Shown: piece after piece, positions 37,313-45,229 of the stretch
How positions within the stretch are numbered: position 1 is the stretch's first letter
How the letters are laid out: every line of letters begins with the position of its first letter
Source of the DNA: Microbacterium immunditiarum
GTDB lineage: Bacteria > Actinomycetota > Actinomycetes > Actinomycetales > Microbacteriaceae
Direction: 5' to 3'
Assembly (NCBI RefSeq): GCF_013409785.1
Contig: NZ_JACCBV010000001.1
Span: 2,604,001 to 2,668,000 of the forward strand
DNA: 64,000 nucleotides
Translations under genes and position numbers: made by a program
The notes under the pieces: model-generated
What the model was told of the DNA's origin: nothing
The model's database searches: none
What the model saw: only the letters and a program-made list of their open reading frames with translations

Positions 37313-38509
37313 ATGGTTGTGGCGGATTGGCCGGCACACGGTAGCGAGATCGTGCCGTGGCGTCAGTCGGTACGCGGTGGCACACGTGCGGATCGGATGC
37401 TCATCGAAGTCGAGACCCGGTTGCCGCCGGTCATCGCGGAGCTCGACTTTCCGCTGCCCCCGCATCTGATGGCGGCGAGCGAGCGGGCACTCGTCGCGCT
37501 CGGTGCAATGGACGGTGAGGCGAGCGGACAGCCGACAGCGCTGGCCAGGTTCATGATCCGAAGCGAGTCGGTCGCGTCGTCCAAGATCGAGCGGATCAGC
37601 GCGAGCGCAGCGGACTTCGCGCGCGCCATTGCCGGCAACCGGTCGAACCCGTCCGCGGTGAGCATGGTAGCCGCGACCAAGGCGCTGAGCGCGATGGTGG
37701 ACTCGGCCGGGCAGAACGGCCGGATCGAGCGCACTGACATCGAGAACGCGCATGCGGCGCTGATGAGCGACGATCCCGTGGAGGGCGCGTACGCGGGGCG
37801 TGTGCGAGACGACCAGAACTGGATCGGTGGAAGCGACCACAGCCCACGGGGGGCGCTGTATGTCCCACCCGCGCCCGCACGCGTCCACGGGCTGCTCGCC
37901 GACTTGGTCGCCTTCACGAACCGGGATGACCTCCCCACGATGGTCCAGGCGACGATTGCGCACGCCCAGTTCGAGTCCATCCATCCGTTCGGCGACGGGA
38001 ACGGCCGCATCGGCCGAGCCCTCATCGGCGCGATCCTCCGCCGCCGCGGTGTCACCAGGAACACCGTCGTCCCGGTCGCGAGCGGGCTCCTGGCCCGGCG
38101 GGACGACTACTTCGACGCACTCGGCGCGTACCGGGAAGGCGAGGTCGAGCCGCTGCTGCGGCTGATGTGCCGTGCCGCCGCCATCGCGGCCGAAGAGGGT
38201 CGAGTGTCCGTGCAGCGGATCAAGAGTCTCCCGCGCGAGTGGGCGGAGCGCACCGATGCACGTCGCGGCTCGACGGCCGCGAAGCTCATTCCCGCGTTCT
38301 TCGACAACCCGGTCATGGGCGTCGACGATGTCGAGCGGGCAGCGGGAGCCACGAGTCAGGCGGTGTACACGGCGCTGGCACGGCTGGAAGAGGAAGGCAT
38401 CATCCACGAAATCACCGGACGCAAGCGCGACCGCGTGTGGGCCGCCAGCGACCTCATGGACGAGCTCGACGACCTCGATCGTCGCATCGCGGCCGGCATG
38501 CGCGCCTAG
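37313..38509 (+). CDS. Fic-family protein (predicted AMP transferase) with C-terminal DNA-binding domain
   Basis: 398 residues from ATG 37313, nine bases after GAGAGG; an upstream TTG is less likely. The catalytic motif is HPFGDGNGRIGR with His224, complete for AMP transfer. An inhibitory-helix-like motif sits at about 89-93 (SSKIE), but the residue after Glu is Arg rather than the usual Gly or Asn. The C-terminal 90 residues include AAGATSQAVYTALARLEEEGI, a winged-helix region. The target is unknown; such proteins often regulate their own gene. No separate antitoxin gene is adjacent. Confidence 0.88.
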   Translation: MVVADWPAHGSEIVPWRQSVRGGTRADRMLIEVETRLPPVIAELDFPLPPHLMAASERALVALGAMDGEASGQPTALARFMIRSESVASSKIERISASAADFARAIAGNRSNPSAVSMVAATKALSAMVDSAGQNGRIERTDIENAHAALMSDDPVEGAYAGRVRDDQNWIGGSDHSPRGALYVPPAPARVHGLLADLVAFTNRDDLPTMVQATIAHAQFESIHPFGDGNGRIGRALIGAILRRRGVTRNTVVPVASGLLARRDDYFDALGAYREGEVEPLLRLMCRAAAIAAEEGRVSVQRIKSLPREWAERTDARRGSTAAKLIPAFFDNPVMGVDDVERAAGATSQAVYTALARLEEEGIIHEITGRKRDRVWAASDLMDELDDLDRRIAAGMRA

Positions 38510-38649
38510 CGAAGCGGTGGCAACGATAAGGCCCCCGGCAACTGGCGGCGTCCCGCTTGTTCGTGGAGTCTCTCGACGCCGTGCGGGTCAGCTTTTCTGA
38601 TCATGCCGCGGTGAGGTCGCACATTGGACGAGGATCCCCGACATGCAGA

Positions 38650-38673
38650 AAACCCGCGGAATTCCGCGGGTTT
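38650..38673 (-). terminator. Rho-independent terminator after the minus-strand tRNA genes
   Basis: AAACCCGCGGAA and its exact complement form a perfect palindrome, followed on the minus strand by TTTTC. It lies five bases after tRNA-Val(GAC). Confidence 0.8.
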
Positions 38674-38677
38674 CGAG

Positions 38678-38752
38678 TGGTGGGCGATACTGGGATCGAA
38701 CCAGTGACCTCTTCCGTGTCAGGGAAGCGCGCTACCGCTGCGCCAATCGCCC
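38678..38752 (-). tRNA. tRNA-Val (GAC)
   Basis: Cloverleaf read on the minus strand: 7-bp acceptor GGGCGAT/ATCGCCC, anticodon stem CTTCC/GGAAG with loop CTGACAC giving GAC, T arm with GGTTCGATC. Encoded CCA at 38680-38678. Confidence 0.95.
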
Positions 38753-38779
38753 GAGTCATGCTCCGGTCGGGACCGGGAG

Positions 38780-38853
38780 TGGAGGTGGCGACGGGATTCG
38801 AACCCGTGTAAACGGCTTTGCAGGCCGGTGCCTAGCCGCTCGGCCACGCCACC
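38780..38853 (-). tRNA. tRNA-Cys (GCA)
   Basis: Acceptor GGTGGCG/CGCCACC, anticodon loop CTGCAAA giving GCA, T arm GGTTCGAATC, discriminator U and encoded CCA. It is 27 bases upstream of tRNA-Val(GAC) on the same strand. Confidence 0.95.
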
Positions 38854-38923
38854 GCGTGTGGTTTGACCCCACGTGCCGCGGTCCCCGTTCCGGATCGCTC
38901 CGGGCAGAAAACCCCTGCACTCG

Positions 38924-38996
38924 AGCGGATGACGAGACTCGAACTCGCGACCCTCACCTTGGCAAGGTGATGCGCTACCAACTGCGCTACATCCGC
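38924..38996 (-). tRNA. tRNA-Gly (GCC)
   Basis: Acceptor GCGGATG/CATCCGC, anticodon loop TTGCCAA giving GCC, T arm AGTTCGAGT. The 3' CCA is not encoded. It is the first of three minus-strand tRNA genes read towards the terminator at 38650. Confidence 0.95.
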
Positions 38997-39153
38997 ATTT
39001 CGCGTCCGGGATTCGCACCCCGGGCACTTGAAAGACTTTAGCCGATCCTCGTCATCCTGCAAAACCGAACGAACCCCGCGCGTGTCATCTCCGCGATGGT
39101 TCGAGCGCGCGTGTCGCATCCGGTAGGATCATTACTCGTTCCCCACGGAGCAC

Positions 39154-39229
39154 GGGCGATTGGCGCAGTTGGTAGCGCGCTTCCTTCACACGGAAGAGGT
39201 CATCAGTTCGAGTCTGGTATCGCCCACCA
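39154..39229 (+). tRNA. tRNA-Val (CAC)
   Basis: Acceptor GGGCGAT/ATCGCCC, anticodon loop TTCACAC giving CAC, T arm AGTTCGAGT, encoded CCA at 39227-39229. It is nearly the same sequence as the minus-strand tRNA-Val(GAC) 400 bases away, in inverted orientation. The opposing membrane-protein gene reads into its 3' half. Confidence 0.95.
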
Positions 39230-39830
39230 CATCGACTCGCGGAGCCCACAGGGCGAACGCGAACGCGACCAGCCCGAGCGCGACGGCAGGGCCGTGCGGG
39301 TAATACGAGCCGATCAGGGTCGCCAATGCCGCGATCGGAAGCGTGAGCCCGAGCGTCAGCGACTCCCAGAGGGGCAGGCGCGGCGCGCCGGGTGCGAAGG
39401 CGGCGACGATCCCCCAGAGTCCCAGGAGGATGAGCACCGGCCCCTCCCACCCCCACAGGAAATGCAGCGGCGCACCCGGCGCGTGATTCACGTAGCTCAA
39501 GACGATCACGACCGCGAGCACGAGGAACAGGACGCCGTAGACGCGCCCGCTCCATCCGACGCGCGCGAGCGTCGGTCCCATCGCCAGCCACAGCAGCACG
39601 AACGACAGGCCGACCGCGGCGCCGAACATTAGGTAGAGGTCGAGAAGGCCGGCGCCCGACAGTGCGCCGCGGATGCCGACGTACAACGGCGTCCGCGTCA
39701 GGGCGATCGCCCACCCGGGCGCCCCCGTACCCGACCACACGACCGCTTGCTGCGGCAGGAGGAACAGGGCCCATGCCGCGGCGAGCGCGGCGAACACGGC
39801 GCATCCGGCTCGATTCGGCCACGCGCGCAT
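39186..39830 (-). CDS. Multi-pass membrane protein; 3' end overlaps a tRNA gene
   Basis: 214 residues from ATG 39830, one-base overlap with the stop of the PemK-like gene (TGATG). About six hydrophobic helices are visible, starting AGCAVFAALAAAWALFLLP. I do not recognise the family. The last 14 or so codons (VGDTRLELMTSSV) are antisense to tRNA-Val(CAC), so the protein end is encoded by tRNA complement; the true stop may differ in relatives. Confidence 0.65.
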   Translation of the reverse strand: MRAWPNRAGCAVFAALAAAWALFLLPQQAVVWSGTGAPGWAIALTRTPLYVGIRGALSGAGLLDLYLMFGAAVGLSFVLLWLAMGPTLARVGWSGRVYGVLFLVLAVVIVLSYVNHAPGAPLHFLWGWEGPVLILLGLWGIVAAFAPGAPRLPLWESLTLGLTLPIAALATLIGSYYPHGPAVALGLVAFAFALWAPRVDVVGDTRLELMTSSV

Positions 39831-40348
39831 CAGCTCGCCACCTTCCAGCCGTAGCGGCGCTGCAGGGCGTCCGCGACGCGCGCGAACCGCTCGGGATCGA
39901 GGGCGGATGCCTCGCGGCGCATGCCGTCGACGTGGACGCTGTAGAGCTGGTCGATGTCCGCCCATGACGGGCGGCCCTTCGAATCCCACGCACCGGATCC
40001 CACGTGGAGGAAGTCGCGGTCACCGTCGCGAGACTGGCTCGTGAGCTTGATCGCATACACGCGCTCGGCGTCCTGCCGCCCGATCACGAGCACCGGGCGG
40101 TCTTTGCCCCGACCATCGCGCTCCGCGTAGGGAACCCACGTCCACACCACTTCGCCCCCATCGGGGTCTCCGTCGGGTGCCGGTGCGTAGTGCAGCCGCA
40201 GAGCGCCGGAGGCGGGAGGTGCGAGCTCTATCGTCGCAGAAACGCCGGTGCGTCCCGGCTGATCCTCTTCGCCGACGATCCTGGTGGTGCGCTTGGACGG
40301 TCTGAGCAGCCCACCCAGCATCGCGAGAAGGCCCTTGTGTTTGGTCAC
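39830..40348 (-). CDS. PemK/MazF-like protein
   Basis: 172 residues from GTG 40348 (AGGG upstream). After about 70 residues without known features, the region VWTWVPYAERDGRGKDRPVLVIGR looks like the PemK/MazF-type fold used by ribonuclease toxins. No small antitoxin gene adjoins it; the coupled partner is the membrane protein instead. A non-toxin role is therefore possible. Confidence 0.65.
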   Translation of the reverse strand: MTKHKGLLAMLGGLLRPSKRTTRIVGEEDQPGRTGVSATIELAPPASGALRLHYAPAPDGDPDGGEVVWTWVPYAERDGRGKDRPVLVIGRQDAERVYAIKLTSQSRDGDRDFLHVGSGAWDSKGRPSWADIDQLYSVHVDGMRREASALDPERFARVADALQRRYGWKVAS

Positions 40349-40404
40349 GTCCGAAACCCTAGCGCCGCCGCCCGCCCGTTCCCGGCAGGCTCCTGCGCAC
40401 GCGA

Positions 40405-40438
40405 CAGGGGCGCCGCGGCTCATGCCGCGACGCCCCTG
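40405..40438 (-). terminator. Hairpin terminator downstream of amtB
   Basis: A 15-bp stem with one mismatch (CAGGGGCGCCGCGGC against its complement) and a 4-base loop, about 50 bases after the amtB stop. No U-run is visible. Confidence 0.6.
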
Positions 40439-40487
40439 CTCTCTGCAGTGCGAGACCCAGTGGGGGGATCCGGGTTTCGTACCGGGG

Positions 40488-41714
40488 TCAGGTCCGATCG
40501 GCCAGAAGGTAGCCCTCTTCGCCGTGCACGACGGTGTCGACGCCCGCGAGCTCGTCCTCGTTCTTGATGCGGAAGCCGATCGTCTTCTCGACCGCGAAGC
40601 CGATGACCCACGCAGCCACGAAGGAGTAGAGGAGCACGCCGATCGCCGCGACGACCTGCAGCACGAGCTGCTCCCATCCACCGCCGAGGAAGAGGCCCGT
40701 CTCGGTCGCGAAGAAGCCGAGGTAGATCGTGCCGATGAGGCCGCCGACGAGGTGGATGCCGACCACGTCGAGCGAGTCGTCGTAGCCGAGCTTCCACTTG
40801 AGCTCGACCGCGAGGGCGCACACGGCGCCGGCGACGACGCCGAGCAGGAGCGCCCAGCCGGGGGTCAGGTTGGCGCACGAGGGGGTGATCGCGACGAGAC
40901 CCGCGACCGCACCCGAGGCGGCGCCGACCGACGTGGCCTTGCCGTCCTTGAACTTCTCGACGATGAGCCAGCCGATGATCGCGGCGGCGGTGGCGCCGAG
41001 CGTGTTCACGACGATGAGGCCGACGCTCGAGTCCGGGGTGCCCAGCAGGCCGAAGGTGCCCTCCGCGCCCGCGTTGAAGCCGAACCAGCCGAACCACAGG
41101 ATCGAGGCCCCGAGGAGCACGAGCGGGACGTTGTGCGGCTTCTGGATGCCCTTCTGGAAGCCGATGCGCTTGCCGAGCACGAGCGCGAGGCCGAGGGCCG
41201 CGGCACCGGCGTTGATGTGCACGGCGGTACCACCCGCATAGTCGATGACGCTCGTCGAGAACCCGAAGGTCTCACCGAGGCTCATGACCCAGCCGCCGCC
41301 CCAGACCCAGGCCGCGACCGGGAAGTAGACGAGCGTCGCCCAGATGCCGGCGAAGATCATCCATGCGCCGAACTTCGCGCGGTCGGCGATCGCGCCCGAG
41401 ATCAGGGCGACGGTGATGATCGCGAACGTCGCACCGTAGGTCGCGCCGACGAGCGTGTCGCTGTCGGCGTTGGCGAGGCCGAAGTCCGAGAACGGGTTGC
41501 CGGCGAACGCCCAAGGACTCTCGACGGCGCTCATGTTGAACCCGTAGAGAACCCACAGCACGCCGACGAGCGCGAGCGCGCCGAAGCTCATCATCATCAT
41601 GCTGACGACGCTCTTCGCCTTGACCAGCCCACCGTAGAAGAACGCCACTCCCGGCGTCATGAAGAGCACCAAGGCCGTCGCTGCGACGGACCAGGCGAGG
41701 TTACCGCTGTCCAT
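40488..41714 (-). CDS. amtB: Ammonium transporter
   Basis: 408 residues from ATG 41714, with GAGG seven bases upstream. Eleven helices typical of Amt/Rh are suggested by segments such as VLFMTPGVAFFYGGL, DYAGGTAVHINAGAAALGL (channel His), FGWFGFNAGAEG and GVVAGAVCALAVELK, with VGIHLVGGLIGTIYLGFF later. AmtB imports ammonium across the inner membrane. The usual glnK partner is not present. GlnR-like boxes upstream point to nitrogen control. Confidence 0.95.
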   Translation of the reverse strand: MDSGNLAWSVAATALVLFMTPGVAFFYGGLVKAKSVVSMMMMSFGALALVGVLWVLYGFNMSAVESPWAFAGNPFSDFGLANADSDTLVGATYGATFAIITVALISGAIADRAKFGAWMIFAGIWATLVYFPVAAWVWGGGWVMSLGETFGFSTSVIDYAGGTAVHINAGAAALGLALVLGKRIGFQKGIQKPHNVPLVLLGASILWFGWFGFNAGAEGTFGLLGTPDSSVGLIVVNTLGATAAAIIGWLIVEKFKDGKATSVGAASGAVAGLVAITPSCANLTPGWALLLGVVAGAVCALAVELKWKLGYDDSLDVVGIHLVGGLIGTIYLGFFATETGLFLGGGWEQLVLQVVAAIGVLLYSFVAAWVIGFAVEKTIGFRIKNEDELAGVDTVVHGEEGYLLADRT

Positions 41715-41834
41715 GAGAATCCTCATCCATGTCGTGTTACTCGAGGGACGCCGGAGGTCACGCGGTTTCGGGTTGCTTGTCTCCGGGCGAGGCCCAGTCT
41801 CGCGACGCACCGTTTCCAACGCCGTGCGTGTCTT

Positions 41835-41850
41835 GTTTCGCGCGCGTTAC
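41835..41850 (-). promoter_or_regulatory. GlnR-like box 1 upstream of amtB
   Basis: On the minus strand GTAAC-N6-GAAAC, an exact fit to the actinobacterial GlnR pattern gTnAC-n6-GaAAC, about 120 bases before the amtB start. Confidence 0.65.
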
Positions 41851-41865
41851 GCGACCCGCTCTGAC

Positions 41866-41881
41866 GTAAACATCACGTTTC
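41866..41881 (-). promoter_or_regulatory. GlnR-like box 2 upstream of amtB
   Basis: GAAAC-N6-TTTAC on the minus strand, a second site 15 bases beyond box 1. Paired sites are common before actinobacterial amtB. Confidence 0.5.
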
Positions 41882-41933
41882 AGAGGGGCGGGAACGCGCC
41901 GCGAGTTCGCTCAGCGAAGCGCGTGCGCGCGTG

Positions 41934-42968
41934 TCACGCGAGGGTGGACGCGACGAGGCGAGAGATGGCCCGCAGGTACTTCTTGCGGTAGCCGCCCGCG
42001 AGCATCTCCGCGGGGAAGACGCCGTCGAGCGTGACGCCGGTGGCGCGGATGGGGATCTGGGCGTCGTAGACACGGTCGATGAACGCGACGAACCGCAGGG
42101 CGGCGGACTGGTCGTCGAATTCGGCGACATCGCGGAGGCCGACGAGGGACAGTCCCTCGATGAGGCGGATGTACCGCGACGGGTGCACGCGCGCGAGGTG
42201 GGAGATGAGGTCGGAGAACGCGTCGTCCGAGACGAGGCCGCGAGTCGCCGCATCCGTGATCTCGGCCTCATATGCATCGGCGTCGAGAGAGACCGCGTGT
42301 CCGTCGACCGCGCGGTGCCGATAGTCCGTGCCGTCGATGCGGATGGTCTGGAAGCTCGCGGCCATCGCGTGGATCTCGCGCAGGAAGTCCTGCGCTGCGA
42401 AGCGGCCCTCGCCGAGGGCGTTGGGCGGGGTGTTGCTCGTCGCCGCGAGGCGCGTGCCGCCTGCGACCAGCTCGCCGAGCAGGCGCGTCATCACCATCGT
42501 GTCGCCCGGGTCGTCCAGCTCGAACTCGTCGATGCAGAGGAGGTCGGCGCCGCGGAAGAGGTCGACCGTGTTCTTGTACCCGAGTGCGCCGACGAGAGCC
42601 GTGTACTCGATGAACGAGCCGAAGTACTTCCGTCGCACGGGCATCGCGTGATAGATCGCGGCGAGCAGGTGGGTCTTGCCGACGCCGAAGCCGCCGTCGA
42701 GGTAGACGCCGGGCTTGAGCTCCGGACCCTTCTTCGCGCGCTTGAAGAACCCGCCCTTCGCGGGCGCCGCTCCACCGCCTGCGAACGAGATGAGGAGGTC
42801 CTTCGCCTCCTGCTGCGACGGATACGCCGGGTCTGCCTGATACGACTCGAACGTCGCCTGGTCGAACTGCGGCGGCGGAACGAGCTGAGCGACCATCTCG
42901 GCGCCGGACAGCTGGGGCGCCCGCTCAGCGAGGCGCACGATGCCGGAGCGTGCCGCAGTCGTTGTCAT
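41934..42968 (-). CDS. zapE: Cell division protein ZapE (AFG1-like ATPase)
   Basis: 344 residues. Walker A is [14 protein letters not shown] near residue 95 and Walker B is [11 protein letters not shown] near residue 145. The length and order match the AFG1/ZapE ATPases, which act at the division site in E. coli and in mitochondrial protein control elsewhere. GTG/ATG start at 42968. It is divergent from the rhodanese gene. Confidence 0.92.
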   Translation of the reverse strand: MTTTAARSGIVRLAERAPQLSGAEMVAQLVPPPQFDQATFESYQADPAYPSQQEAKDLLISFAGGGAAPAKGGFFKRAKKGPELKPGVYLDGGFGVGKTHLLAAIYHAMPVRRKYFGSFIEYTALVGALGYKNTVDLFRGADLLCIDEFELDDPGDTMVMTRLLGELVAGGTRLAATSNTPPNALGEGRFAAQDFLREIHAMAASFQTIRIDGTDYRHRAVDGHAVSLDADAYEAEITDAATRGLVSDDAFSDLISHLARVHPSRYIRLIEGLSLVGLRDVAEFDDQSAALRFVAFIDRVYDAQIPIRATGVTLDGVFPAEMLAGGYRKKYLRAISRLVASTLA

Positions 42969-43127
42969 GTGCTCGTCTCGTGGTTCGACCGCAGGCGGAA
43001 GCCTCGCGGTAACAGGATTACGGAAAGAGTGCGCTCCCCCGCGCGGGACCCTATCGTCGTAGGCAGCGCGGCGAGGGATGCAATCACCCTACGCCGTTCC
43101 CGCACGCCGAGACCCGAGGAGCATCCG

Positions 43128-44033
43128 GTGACCGTTGAGTTCGACACGTCTTCGCCCAAGTTCGCCGATTACGCCGAGCCCGGCCGGCTCGTGACCGGCG
43201 AGTGGCTCGAAGCACGCCTCGGACAGCCCGGCCTGGTCGTGGTCGAGTCCGACGAAGACGTGCTGCTGTACGAGACCGGTCACATCCCGGGGGCGGTCAA
43301 GGTCGACTGGCACACCGAGCTGAACGACCCGGTTGTGCGCGACTACGTCGACGGCGCCGGATTCGCCGAGCTGCTCAGCAGCAAGGGCATCGGCCGCGAC
43401 GACACCGTCGTCATCTACGGCGACAAGAACAACTGGTGGGCGGCGTACGCGCTGTGGGTGTTCTCGCTGTTCGGACACGAGGACGTGCGACTGCTCGACG
43501 GCGGCCGTGACAAGTGGATCGCCGAAGGCCGCCCGATCACCACCGAGCCCGCCGCCCGCGAGCGGACCGAGTACCCCGTCGTGGAGCGCGACGACAGCGT
43601 GCTGCGCGCCTACAAGGACGACGTCCTGGCGCACCTCGGCAACCCCCTCATCGACGTGCGCTCGCCCGAGGAGTACAACGGCTCGCGCACGTCCGCTCCC
43701 GCGTATCCCGAGGAGGGCGCGCTGCGCGCCGGCCACATCCCGACCGCGAAGAGCGTCCCGTGGGCGCGCGCGGTCGCCGGGGACGGCGGCTTCAAGCCGC
43801 GCGCGGAGCTCGACGCGATCTACCGGGAAGAGGCGGGCCTGTCCGAGGGCGACCCGATCATCGCGTACTGCCGCATCGGCGAGCGGTCGAGTCACACCTG
43901 GTTCGTCCTCAAGCACCTCCTGGGGTTCCAGGACGTCCGCAACTACGACGGCTCGTGGACCGAGTGGGGCTCTGCCGTACGCGTGCCCATCGTCACCGGC
44001 GACGCCCCCGGCGAGGTGCCCGGCCGCTCCTGA
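43128..44033 (+). CDS. Thiosulfate sulfurtransferase (rhodanese)
   Basis: 301 residues from GTG 43128 (GAGGAG upstream). Two rhodanese domains: an N-terminal one ([30 protein letters not shown]) and a C-terminal catalytic one ([24 protein letters not shown] with the active Cys near residue 245). It transfers sulfane sulfur from thiosulfate or mercaptopyruvate to a thiophilic acceptor. The next gene is a SufE-like protein, so the pair may serve sulfur transfer. Confidence 0.92.
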   Translation: MTVEFDTSSPKFADYAEPGRLVTGEWLEARLGQPGLVVVESDEDVLLYETGHIPGAVKVDWHTELNDPVVRDYVDGAGFAELLSSKGIGRDDTVVIYGDKNNWWAAYALWVFSLFGHEDVRLLDGGRDKWIAEGRPITTEPAARERTEYPVVERDDSVLRAYKDDVLAHLGNPLIDVRSPEEYNGSRTSAPAYPEEGALRAGHIPTAKSVPWARAVAGDGGFKPRAELDAIYREEAGLSEGDPIIAYCRIGERSSHTWFVLKHLLGFQDVRNYDGSWTEWGSAVRVPIVTGDAPGEVPGRS

Positions 44034-44072
44034 GCGGGCCGGGCAGCGCACCACCGTGGGATGATTGAGCGG

Positions 44073-44516
44073 ATGACCGAGACCACGCTGCCCGCGAGCC
44101 TCGCCGAGATCCGCGACGAGTTCCTCGAGCTGCCCGAACCCGAACGACTCCAGCTGCTGCTCGAGTACTCGAACGAGCTCCCGGCGGTGCCCGCGCGATA
44201 CGAGGGCCATCAGGAGCTGTTCGAGCAGGTGCTCGAGTGCCAGTCGCCCGTGTTCATCGCGATCGAGGTCGACGACGACGACCGCGTGGCGATGTTCGCG
44301 ACCGCCCCGCCGGAGGCTCCGACGACGCGCGGCTTCGCGAGCATCCTCGCGCAGGGGCTCTCTGGTCTCACGGTCGCCGAGGCGCTCGCGGTGCCCGACG
44401 ACTTCCCCGACTCGATCGGCCTGCGTCGCGCGGTCTCGCCGCTGCGCCTCTCCGGCATGACGGGCATGCTCGCCCGGGCGAAGCGGCAGATCCGGGCCAA
44501 GCGCCACACTGCCTGA
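44073..44516 (+). CDS. SufE-family sulfur acceptor protein
   Basis: 147 residues from ATG 44073 (ATG 44061 is also in frame). SufE features are LAEIRDEFLELPEPERLQLLLEY split by the usual spacing, and VLECQSPVF with the conserved sulfur-accepting Cys near residue 55. It follows the rhodanese gene by 39 bases and its stop overlaps the next start. SufE takes sulfur from a cysteine desulfurase for Fe-S assembly. Confidence 0.9.
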   Translation: MTETTLPASLAEIRDEFLELPEPERLQLLLEYSNELPAVPARYEGHQELFEQVLECQSPVFIAIEVDDDDRVAMFATAPPEAPTTRGFASILAQGLSGLTVAEALAVPDDFPDSIGLRRAVSPLRLSGMTGMLARAKRQIRAKRHTA

Positions 44517-45229
44517 TGCTCGTCACGGAGGTCGTCCCTCACACTCTGGAGACGACGGATGCCGCGACCGACGCCGGCCGCGAATGGCTCCGCACGCGCT
44601 ACCGTCGCGACGAGCCCGCGTACGTGCGGCTCAACATGATCACGAGCCTCACGGGGGCCGCATCCGGCGCCGACGGCACGAGCGATACGCTCACGAGCCG
44701 CGTCGACCGCTCGGTGCTCGGGGCCATCCGCCGTGACGCCGACGTCGTGGTCGTCGGGGCGCAGAGCGTCCGCACCGAGGGATACGTCGTGCCCAAGACG
44801 GCGCACCTCGCCGTCGTCACCTCGTCAGGGCGACTCGACGGACACCGCCTCGAGCTCGATGCCGAGGCTGCGGCACGCGTGACGCTCGTCGTTCCCGAAG
44901 CGAGCGCCGACGCCATCGCCGAGCGGGCGGGCCTTCCCGGCGTGCGCGTGCTCACCGTCGCCGCGGACGAGCGCCTCGACGCGCGGGCGATCGTGGCCAC
45001 TCTGGCGGCCGAAGGCCTGCCCCGCATCGTGTGCGAAGGCGGTCCGTCGCTCGCGGGGCAGTTCGCCGAGGCGGGCGTCATCGACGAGTACTGCGTCACG
45101 GTCGCGCCGACGATCGATCCCGCGGACGCGCCCTTTCTCCCTGTCCGGGCGCGCGTGGACGCACGCGTCGCGGGCATGCTCGTCGACGAGGCGGGCTTCA
45201 GCTATCTGCGCCTGCGCCCGCAGGGATGA
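44516..45229 (+). CDS. RibD C-terminal-type (dihydrofolate-reductase-fold) reductase
   Basis: 237 residues, start overlapping the SufE stop by one base (TGATG). The fold signature includes YVRLNMITSLTGAASGADGTS at the start, DVVVVGAQSVRTEGY and ACEGGPSL-like VCEGGPSLAGQF near residue 170. Standalone RibD-C proteins reduce riboflavin precursors or pteridine-like substrates with NADPH; the substrate here is not clear. It overlaps the convergent hydrolase by 32 bases. Confidence 0.85.
   Translation: MLVTEVVPHTLETTDAATDAGREWLRTRYRRDEPAYVRLNMITSLTGAASGADGTSDTLTSRVDRSVLGAIRRDADVVVVGAQSVRTEGYVVPKTAHLAVVTSSGRLDGHRLELDAEAAARVTLVVPEASADAIAERAGLPGVRVLTVAADERLDARAIVATLAAEGLPRIVCEGGPSLAGQFAEAGVIDEYCVTVAPTIDPADAPFLPVRARVDARVAGMLVDEAGFSYLRLRPQG

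Noticed and set aside
38641..39041. Protein-like frames across the tRNA cluster
   Set aside because: They translate tRNA sequence and its complement.
37021..39229. Genomic island ending at the tRNA genes
   Set aside because: No integrase, no direct repeat of a tRNA end and no clear shift in composition beyond the short fic promoter.
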